Assembly (NCBI GenBank): GCA_035555795.1
Contig: DATMGE010000050.1
Coordinates: forward strand, 61,043-125,042
DNA: 64,000 nucleotides
From: RCIO01 sp035555795
Lineage (GTDB): Bacteria > Pseudomonadota > Alphaproteobacteria > Rhizobiales > Rhizobiaceae
Direction of reading: 5' to 3'
In this document: positions 58,411 through 64,000 of the stretch, one piece after another
Layout of the letters: each line of letters opens with the position of its first letter
Position numbering within the stretch: the stretch's first letter is position 1
The notes under the pieces: generated by a model
What the model saw: only the letters and a program-made list of their open reading frames with translations
Told to the model about the DNA's origin: nothing
The model's database searches: none
Made by a program: the position numbers and the translations under genes

Positions 58411-60218
58411 ACGTGCAGGCGCGAAGGGCGTCTTTCTCATATCTTCCCTATGTCCTGATCCTCGCATTCACGCTGCTGCTGATGGCGGCGCCCTATTTCG
58501 TCAAGCTGCCGATACCGGAAACCGCTACGGAGACGACCAGCGCCCGCCTGAGTTTCAATGGCGGTCCGGAACAGGCTGTCGAACTGCCGCATCGCTGGCC
58601 GCGCCTGCCGGCATCCGCTCCGGTCCGGGCGGTCTACCGCCTCTCTGTCGAGATACCGACGGGCGGCGGCTATCTCCTGATCCCGGCGGCCCAGCAGGAG
58701 ATCGCGGCGCAACTGAACGAACAGCGCCTCGGCGGCACGCAGATCTACATTTCCGGTGAGCCCTCGGTCGGCGCGCCCTATATGTTGCGCATTCCCGACG
58801 GCATGAGCGGCACGGCCGACCTCGTCATCACCCTGACCCGCGAAAGCGGCGTGGTGCCCGGCTATCTCTCGCGCGTGCATGTCGCGGACGAATCCTCGAT
58901 TGCCGACGTGAGGTGGGCATGGCTGTCCGTGACCAGCGGAACGCGGATTTCGGTGCTCGGCCTGCAGGCGATCGTGATAACCGCGTTGGCGACGGTCTGG
59001 CTGGCGCGGCGAGGGGACCCGATCTTCGCCTGGCTCTTCATGATCGGCGGCGGCAGCCTGCTCTATTCGCTGGCGAACTCGCCTGCCAGCGGCCTCGTTT
59101 CACCCGATGGGCAGCCCTACATCGTCTTCGTCATGCCGAGCTTCGGGTTGATGGCGCTGGGGCTCGCACAGGCGGTCGCCGGGATTCCGCGGCCGCGATG
59201 GCTGAAGATTGCCATTGTCGGCCTGCCATTGGCGCTGACTGCCGGTGTGTGGCTGGAGGTCGTGCCGTCGATGGTCGGCGTGCTGGTCGCAGCCCTGGTG
59301 GCGATCGGCGGCCACATATTCGCGGCACTGCTGCTCACGCGCGATGCGCTGAGATGCAACGAATGGGACCGCGCCTTGCTGGCCGTGCCGTTCTTCCTCG
59401 TCGCCTGGTACGGTTTGCGCGACCTTGGCATCGTCATCGGCCTGATCGACGGCGCCCTGCTGCTCAGCGGCAAGATACGCCTTGTCACCATGATAGCCGT
59501 GATAACGCTGCTGATGCGGCGGCTGGTGAGTAGCCTCGATGCGCTGGACCATTCCAACGAAACGCTGCGCCTTCGCCTCGCTGCCCAGGAGGAGGAGCTT
59601 TCGGAACTGCATGCCAAGGAAAAGGCGCTGACGGCCCAGACCATCCGCGAGCAGGAACGCAGCCGCCTGACCCGCGACCTGCATGACGGTCTCAGCGGCC
59701 ACCTCGTCTCCATCATCGCCCTTTCGCAGGAGAGGGAAGGCGATCCGAAGGCCATCGAACGGGCAGCGCGCGGCGCCCTGGACGACCTGCGGCTGGTCAT
59801 CAATTCACTCGATCTGGACGATGGCGACCTGCTTGTGGCGCTGGCGGACCTGCGCGAGCGGATCGAACCGCAACTGCGGCGGGTCGGCATGGAGCTCGAC
59901 TGGTCGATGGAAAACCTGCCGCCGGTGGACGGGTTCAAGCCCAGCAGCGCGCTGTCGATCCTGCGCATCGTGCAAGAGGCCATAACCAATGCCGTAAAGC
60001 ACGGCATGCCGGGCCGGATTGCGGTGCACGGATCCGCCGGTCGCGGGGAAACCATCGTTGTCCGCATCGCCAATGAGGCGCGGTCGGATGTGGCGCAGGG
60101 CCATGGTCACGGCCTCAGGAACATGCAGCGCCGCGCCGCCGAACTCGGAGGCGCCGTCAATTTCCATCTGACGGACGGCATGGCGACCTTGCGAATGGTA
60201 CTGCCGTCGAAACTATAG
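58407..60218 (+). CDS. NarX-type sensor histidine kinase with periplasmic and seven-helix sensor regions
   Basis: 603 residues: membrane anchor (about 13-30), periplasmic domain (about 31-195), a multi-helix membrane region (about 205-400) resembling 7TMR-DISM architecture, a coiled coil (LRLRLAAQEEELSELHAKEK) and HisKA_3 with phosphorylated His426 in RDLHDGLSGHL. The HATPase follows (VQEAITNAVKHG, GHGHGLRNMQRRAAELGG). The signal is unknown, but the domain layout suits an envelope or membrane-lipid cue. Partner of the upstream response regulator. Confidence 0.92.
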   Translation: MNVQARRASFSYLPYVLILAFTLLLMAAPYFVKLPIPETATETTSARLSFNGGPEQAVELPHRWPRLPASAPVRAVYRLSVEIPTGGGYLLIPAAQQEIAAQLNEQRLGGTQIYISGEPSVGAPYMLRIPDGMSGTADLVITLTRESGVVPGYLSRVHVADESSIADVRWAWLSVTSGTRISVLGLQAIVITALATVWLARRGDPIFAWLFMIGGGSLLYSLANSPASGLVSPDGQPYIVFVMPSFGLMALGLAQAVAGIPRPRWLKIAIVGLPLALTAGVWLEVVPSMVGVLVAALVAIGGHIFAALLLTRDALRCNEWDRALLAVPFFLVAWYGLRDLGIVIGLIDGALLLSGKIRLVTMIAVITLLMRRLVSSLDALDHSNETLRLRLAAQEEELSELHAKEKALTAQTIREQERSRLTRDLHDGLSGHLVSIIALSQEREGDPKAIERAARGALDDLRLVINSLDLDDGDLLVALADLRERIEPQLRRVGMELDWSMENLPPVDGFKPSSALSILRIVQEAITNAVKHGMPGRIAVHGSAGRGETIVVRIANEARSDVAQGHGHGLRNMQRRAAELGGAVNFHLTDGMATLRMVLPSKL

Positions 60219-60248
60219 AGGCTGAACGCCTGGCTGCAAAATGCAGTC

Positions 60249-61001
60249 CTAGACCGAGAGCGCGTCCCAGACGAGCTTCACTGCGATCACGAGGAGCAGG
60301 CCGAGGATCAGGCGGTCGAGCGTTTGCGGGTTCACTCGGCGTCCGATCCAGCTTCCCAGCGGCATTGCCAGCGTGACGGGCAGCAGCGCCAGCAGGCTGA
60401 GCCAGACCTCGCCGGGCTGCATGAGGCCGCTATAGGCGACCGCAATGACCTGCGCCGATGTGAATACGGCAAAGAAAGTCGATATCGCGGCGATGAATCC
60501 GTCGCGCCCGAGCTGGAGTGCGTTCATGAAGGTGATGCTGGCCGGTGCCGACAGGCCGGCGGCCCCTTGCAGCAGGCCCGCCAGCGCGCCGACCGGCAGC
60601 GCAAGCATCCGGCCCGCCGCCATTGGAAGCGACCAGTGGGGACGTGCCAGCCGCAGCGCCACATAGCCGAATACCGCAAAGGCCACCAGCAACGACAATT
60701 CGCGTGTGCCGAACGATTTCAGCGCCAGAGTGCCGACAATGATTCCGATGACGCCGCCGATCAGCAGCGGGATCATGAAACTGGCCGGCGGGCGGTGCTC
60801 GCGGAAACGCCAGGCCTGCACCGCATTGGTCAGCAGGTTTGGCGCGAGCATGATGATGACCGCGAAACGCACGTCGAAGAAGGCGGCGAGCGCCGGCACG
60901 GCCAATACAGGCGCGCCGGCGCCGGTGGCGCCCTTCAGCACCCCGCCGCCTGCGAGACAGAGCGTGATGACCGCGATCTCGAAAAGCAGATAGGTGCTCA
61001 C
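60249..61001 (-). CDS. TauE/SafE (TSUP) family permease
   Basis: 250 residues with eight hydrophobic helices: GGGVLKGATGAGAPVLAVPAL, LAPNLLTNAVQAWRFREH, PVGALAGLLQGAAGLSAP and MPLGSWIGRRVNPQTLDR. The family moves sulfite, sulfoacetate or related anions. The GTG at 60999-61001 gives the family's length. The frame is open to 61286, but that upstream part is the dispersed repeat and non-coding sequence. A sulfite-export role would fit the possible sulfonate genes at 32-39 kb, but the distance makes this speculative. Confidence 0.82.
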   Translation of the reverse strand: MSTYLLFEIAVITLCLAGGGVLKGATGAGAPVLAVPALAAFFDVRFAVIIMLAPNLLTNAVQAWRFREHRPPASFMIPLLIGGVIGIIVGTLALKSFGTRELSLLVAFAVFGYVALRLARPHWSLPMAAGRMLALPVGALAGLLQGAAGLSAPASITFMNALQLGRDGFIAAISTFFAVFTSAQVIAVAYSGLMQPGEVWLSLLALLPVTLAMPLGSWIGRRVNPQTLDRLILGLLLVIAVKLVWDALSV

Positions 61002-61010
61002 CGGCAGGAA

Positions 61011-61083
61011 CCAATTCCAGCGAAAGTGCGCAGCGGTTTTGCGCCCGCGCATTTTCCGCGGTTCCATGGAAAGCGGAAATGCG
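61011..61083 (+). repeat. Dispersed rhizobial-type intergenic repeat, copy C
   Basis: It contains AATTCCAGCGAAAGTGCGCA followed by GCGGTTTTGCGCCCG (matching copy A in reverse orientation). It then has the inverted repeat GCATTTTCCGC/GCGGAAATGC (61050-61082 region). Compared with copy A it lacks an internal block of about 25 bases. It lies immediately upstream of the TauE/SafE gene. Confidence 0.75.
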
Positions 61084-61204
61084 TCGGGCGGAACCGGTCG
61101 GCAATATGGGGCAGATGGGTGGGGGAGGGCTTGTTCATGACGACGCGCAATCCAATGCCCACCCATGCGCGGCCTGTCAACTCGCGCGGGCATGCCCGTC
61201 GGGG

Positions 61205-62818
61205 TCAGGAAATGTCCGTCTCCAGGAAATCCTTCCAGTTCGCCTCGAGGTCGGGATCGCGCTGGTTGAGACGGGCGGCCTGCCAACCAAGCATTGCCCC
61301 TGCCGCGCGATGGGCGGTGCGCGGAGCCTTGTCCGTCGTGAGCGGCTGGACCAGGCGTTCGACAACGGCCATGTCATTCTTGTGGCCAAGCTGGTCCTGC
61401 AGCGTCGACAACAGCTTGATGTAGCGCCGATGGTCCTTGTCGGTGCCAAGCAGGGGCAGGAAAAAGCCCGAGACATAGCGCAGCTTCTTGATCGCGATGC
61501 GCAATTCGTGGCTCTCATCGGGCGTCAGGTCGCTGAAGTGGCGACCGCGCCGCAAGACCTTGCGGCGAAGACGCTTCATCACATTGCGCGCAAAGGAATG
61601 CACCGGCCCCGATAGCAATTCCAGCTGGTCAGACGATGCATCCCCCCGCCACCGCTTCTGCTCCACCCACAGGCCGAGTGCGATCTGGAATTGTGCTGTG
61701 CGCGGGTCCCTGATTGCCTCGCGCGCCCTTTCATGGGCAGCCTCTCGCTGCTTCTGCGCCGCGGCGCCGAGGTCATCGAAACCCTCGACCGAGGGACAGG
61801 CCCGCACCATCGAAGGCAGGGTCTCGGTTACGAACACGTCCCAGTCGCGCGCATCGTTGAGGCTGGACATCAGCCATTTTGCATCGGCCCGGAACAGGTC
61901 GAGCTGTTGGGACGATGAGAAAAGCGGACGTATGAGCCCCAATATCGAGCGCAAACGGCGCAGCGCGACCCGATATTGATGGATGCCCGCCGGATCGCGG
62001 CCGTCTTCGGCGGCAGGCTGGTTTTCCAGCAGATGCTGCAGTGCGCTCCGGAAAATCTCGTCAAGCGCCTGGTCCAGTGTCGCGCCGGCTCCAACCGCCA
62101 TGTCCTGCGCCTTGCTGACCGGCGGTGGGGCGTCGCCTGCAAGGTCGAATCCGCGCGCCGACTTGCTGCGGATGCTCGGGCGAAGATGGAAGGCCGATAA
62201 AAGCTCCTGCGCCAGTTGGAACAGCGCTTCGGTGCTGCCCTCCATCAATTCGAGCTCTACCTCGCAAATGTCCTGCGAGCGCTCCCCGGCAATGATGCGT
62301 CCCCGGTCCATGGCCAATTCGACGATGCCCTGCGGTGTGTGCAGGAGCCGGGTTTGGCGGCGCACCTCGGTGGAGAACAAAGCCGTCAGCGGATTCTTCT
62401 CCAGCGTCGCGGCGACATCGGCCGGCAAGCAACTGGCGAGTGCCGCCAGATCCGGCTCGATGCTCAGGACCGGCCGTTTCCACTCCGTCCTTTCGAGCGC
62501 CTTGCCGTTTCCCTCTCTTTTCGACTTGAGGGTCATGACGAAGCGCTCGCCGTCTGTGCGTACCCGCAGCACCAGCCCGGCCTTCTGGAGATCCATATCA
62601 GCCGTGTCGTAGTAGATCGCCCTCAGATCGAGGGTCTCTCCCTCGCCTTGCAGGTAGTGCGCCACAATTCCGGAGCGGTCGATTTCGGCGAGCTGGTCCG
62701 GTTCGGCGAGCAGCTTGATCTCGATCTCGGCATTTGAAGCAGCCCGCCGCGCAGCGCCATCATCTCCGCTTGCGTCCGGATTGAGAGGAACCGAAACGTC
62801 TTGAACCGACTGCGTCAT
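61205..62818 (-). CDS. CYTH and CHAD domain protein
   Basis: 537 residues. The N-terminal CYTH tunnel domain (about 28-240) has the ExExK signature EIEIK at 31-35, with YYDTADMDL and TLKSKRE as phosphate-binding strands. The C-terminal CHAD domain (about 260-530) has HQYRVALRRLRSILGLIRP and HELRIAIKKLRYVSGFF. Such proteins bind or hydrolyse polyphosphate or triphosphates. The ATG at 62816-62818 is chosen. The open frame to 62893 crosses the promoter shared with sixA. Confidence 0.93.
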   Translation of the reverse strand: MTQSVQDVSVPLNPDASGDDGAARRAASNAEIEIKLLAEPDQLAEIDRSGIVAHYLQGEGETLDLRAIYYDTADMDLQKAGLVLRVRTDGERFVMTLKSKREGNGKALERTEWKRPVLSIEPDLAALASCLPADVAATLEKNPLTALFSTEVRRQTRLLHTPQGIVELAMDRGRIIAGERSQDICEVELELMEGSTEALFQLAQELLSAFHLRPSIRSKSARGFDLAGDAPPPVSKAQDMAVGAGATLDQALDEIFRSALQHLLENQPAAEDGRDPAGIHQYRVALRRLRSILGLIRPLFSSSQQLDLFRADAKWLMSSLNDARDWDVFVTETLPSMVRACPSVEGFDDLGAAAQKQREAAHERAREAIRDPRTAQFQIALGLWVEQKRWRGDASSDQLELLSGPVHSFARNVMKRLRRKVLRRGRHFSDLTPDESHELRIAIKKLRYVSGFFLPLLGTDKDHRRYIKLLSTLQDQLGHKNDMAVVERLVQPLTTDKAPRTAHRAAGAMLGWQAARLNQRDPDLEANWKDFLETDIS

Positions 62819-62880
62819 TAAGGCCAACTCTTTGTTTCCTCCTTTTATCACGGAGCATGCGACAAGTGGGAGCCCTGCAA

Positions 62881-63417
62881 ATGACGAGACCATCGATGCG
62901 TCGCCTCATGCTCCTGCGCCATGCCAAGTCCGACTGGCCCGAGGGTGTCGACGACCATGAAAGACCCCTGGCAAGGCGTGGGCGACGGGCAAGTCCCCTC
63001 ATCGGAAACTATATGGCCGAAGCGGGCCTCATGCCCGATCTCGCCATCGTCTCGACGGCGCGCCGCGCTCAGGAAACCTGGGATCTGGTCCGGCCCGCTT
63101 TGCGTGGGAAGATCGGCCGCCGCGATGAACCGCGCATCTATGAAGCCCCCGCCGGTTCGATCCTCGAAGTCATCCATGAAACACCCATCGAGGCCCACAC
63201 GCTTCTTCTCGTCGGCCACAATCCGGGCTTTCAGGACCTGGCGCTCGAACTGACCGGGCAGGGGCGCCAGCCCGACCTGACGAGGATGCGGGAAAAATAT
63301 CCCACGGGCGGCCTTGCTGTGATCGACTTCGACATCAAGACATGGCACGATGTTGCTCCGGCCGCCGGCGAGCTCGAGCGGTTCGTGACGCCGCGCTCGC
63401 TCGCCGATCCGGGCTGA
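62881..63417 (+). CDS. SixA-type histidine phosphatase
   Basis: 178 residues of the histidine phosphatase superfamily: RLMLLRHAKSDWP with catalytic His14, VSTARRAQET and VGHNPGFQDL with the second His. SixA removes phosphate from His phosphotransfer domains, and close homologues may act on other phosphohistidines. The ATG at 62881 follows GTGGGAG; ATG 62896 is an alternative. It is divergent from the CYTH-CHAD gene, a pairing that suggests linked phosphate metabolism. Confidence 0.87.
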   Translation: MTRPSMRRLMLLRHAKSDWPEGVDDHERPLARRGRRASPLIGNYMAEAGLMPDLAIVSTARRAQETWDLVRPALRGKIGRRDEPRIYEAPAGSILEVIHETPIEAHTLLLVGHNPGFQDLALELTGQGRQPDLTRMREKYPTGGLAVIDFDIKTWHDVAPAAGELERFVTPRSLADPG

Positions 63418-63780
63418 AGTAGCGCCGGCATGGCAGGTCGATGATGCGTCAGTTCAGATGAGGGGGCTGGTGGGCGATGACAGGCTCGAACTGCCGACAT
63501 CTTCGGTGTAAACTAGATGTGAATCCATACTGGAACATTGATTGCCATATTTCCTTGGATTTCCGGCATTTCAAGCAGGCCTGATACATTGATCTACCCG
63601 CCGCCTCCGCTACCAGATGGGCGCGATGGGGTGGGCGACCAGGCACCACAGGATCGTTAGTGATTGAGCCGGACTACAGATCGGCCGCTACCGCTCCGGC
63701 ATTCGGAAGATCCGGTCTTGGAAAGCGCTCGGCGGCAAGCTGCGCCTCTCATCCATGTTTATCAGCCAAGGTTTGCCCGG
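63418..63780. other. 363-base gap without a gene
   Basis: Apart from the tRNA-Val fragment at 63468-63513 nothing is recognised. Bases 63514-63590 are AT-richer than the surroundings. The only open frames (for example 63660-63860) overlap the glutaryl-CoA dehydrogenase end or lack coding character. The composition change and the tRNA remnant suggest a junction of different DNA histories. Confidence 0.6.
63468..63513 (-). pseudogene. 3' fragment of tRNA-Val(UAC), probable integration-site remnant
   Basis: On the minus strand the 46 bases begin GTTTACACCGAAG (last 5'-stem base, the loop with anticodon TAC and the 3' half of the anticodon stem). They continue with the variable loop ATGTC, T arm GGCAG-TTCGAGC-CTGTC and acceptor strand ATCGCCC, ending ACCA. 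The 5' half of the tRNA is missing: the preceding bases do not pair with CGAAG. A break at the anticodon loop with an intact 3' end is the classic att remnant of tRNA-targeting integrases. Confidence 0.8.
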
Positions 63781-64000
63781 TCAGAAGAACGCCTGAATGC
63801 CGGTCTGGGCGTGGCCGAGGATCAGCGCATGGACGTCATGCGCGCCCTCATAGGTGTTGACCGTTTCGAGGTTCTGCGCGTGGCGCATCACATGGTAGCC
63901 GATCTGGATGCCGTTGCCGCCATGCATGTCGCGCGCCTGGCGTGCGATATCCAGCGCCTTGCCGCAATTGTTGCGCTTGACGATGGAGATCATCTCCGGG
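63781..64000 (-). CDS. gcdH: Glutaryl-CoA dehydrogenase, C-terminal end (5' part outside window)
   Basis: Last 72 residues of an acyl-CoA dehydrogenase. ARDMHGGNGIQIGYHVMRHAQNLE followed by TVNTYEGAHDVHALILGHAQTGIQAF is typical of glutaryl-CoA dehydrogenase, with the catalytic Glu in TYEGAHD. Lysine/tryptophan degradation: oxidative decarboxylation of glutaryl-CoA to crotonyl-CoA. The frame continues beyond base 64000. Confidence 0.88.
   Translation of the reverse strand, partial: PEMISIVKRNNCGKALDIARQARDMHGGNGIQIGYHVMRHAQNLETVNTYEGAHDVHALILGHAQTGIQAFF

Noticed and set aside
60219..61286. Longer TauE/SafE protein starting at 61286
   Set aside because: The extra 95 codons translate the dispersed repeat and are hydrophilic, unlike any family N-terminus.
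63660..63860. Short plus-strand frame near the right end
   Set aside because: It overlaps the C-terminus of glutaryl-CoA dehydrogenase, has no ribosome-binding site and is Ser/Arg/Cys-rich.

Overview
The window is high-GC DNA whose gene orders and families point to an alphaproteobacterium of the order Hyphomicrobiales (Rhizobiales). Evidence includes rplM-rpsI followed by speB and argC, a COX15-type ctaA beside a DUF2842 gene, the clpP-clpX-lon-hup block, TRAP and acyl-CoA carboxylase modules, an NnrR-type box at nirK, and three copies of a short dispersed intergenic repeat of the kind common in rhizobial genomes. No insertion sequence or CRISPR array was seen.

Layout. 1-2.7 kb: two exopolysaccharide export genes, the first cut by the window edge. 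2.8-9.9 kb: housekeeping genes (DUF2842, ctaA, an APH(6)-like kinase, argC, speB, rpsI, rplM) and small enzymes. 10-13.7 kb: metY, a cupin, a P450 and a secreted protein made of eight 23-residue repeats. 13.9-19.2 kb: clpP, clpX, lon and hup. 19.3-21.2 kb: a three-domain copper nitrite reductase, divergent from a 39-residue membrane protein across an NnrR-type box. 21.3-32 kb: an acyl-CoA carboxylase operon ending in bioY and a GntR/FCD regulator, two orphan solute-binding proteins, a CoA-transferase and a second carboxyltransferase. The same 14-bp palindrome lies in front of both carboxylase-related units. 32.2-39.8 kb: a TRAP transporter, a YeiH/SuyZ-type exporter, a mandelate-racemase-family enzyme, a split UxaA/SuyAB-type lyase and a LysR regulator, possibly for a sulfonated or sugar-derived 2-hydroxyacid. 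39.9-43.4 kb: a third biotin carboxylase set (BCCP, biotin carboxylase, HMGL-like carboxyltransferase). 43.5-46.7 kb: MarR, a VOC protein, an MFS transporter and an aspartate-dehydrogenase-like protein.

46.8-60.2 kb is the most unusual part. A tightly packed type II fatty-acid/polyketide operon encodes two hotdog dehydratase-like proteins that each keep a different catalytic residue, an ACP, a KAS III-like protein without the usual His and Asn, a degenerate SDR, a FabG, a single-chain KS plus chain-length-factor-like fusion, a membrane protein, a YbgC-type thioesterase and a hypothetical protein. Beside it, a second operon encodes a CrtI/CRTISO-like FAD enzyme with an added N-terminal membrane domain, an ABA4-like membrane protein and another membrane protein. 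A divergent LuxR-type response regulator/histidine kinase pair follows. The motif ATACC-N8-(G/A)GTAT occurs twice between the kinase pair and the FAD-enzyme operon and once in front of the synthase operon, so the two-component system probably controls both. I infer a regulated polyene or unusual acyl-chain pathway, related in logic to aryl polyene synthesis but without recognisable aryl-starter, transport or glycosyltransferase genes here.

60.2-64 kb: a TauE/SafE permease, a CYTH-CHAD protein, a SixA phosphatase, a 46-nt 3' fragment of a tRNA-Val(UAC) that looks like an integration-site remnant, and the C-terminal end of a glutaryl-CoA dehydrogenase cut by the window edge.
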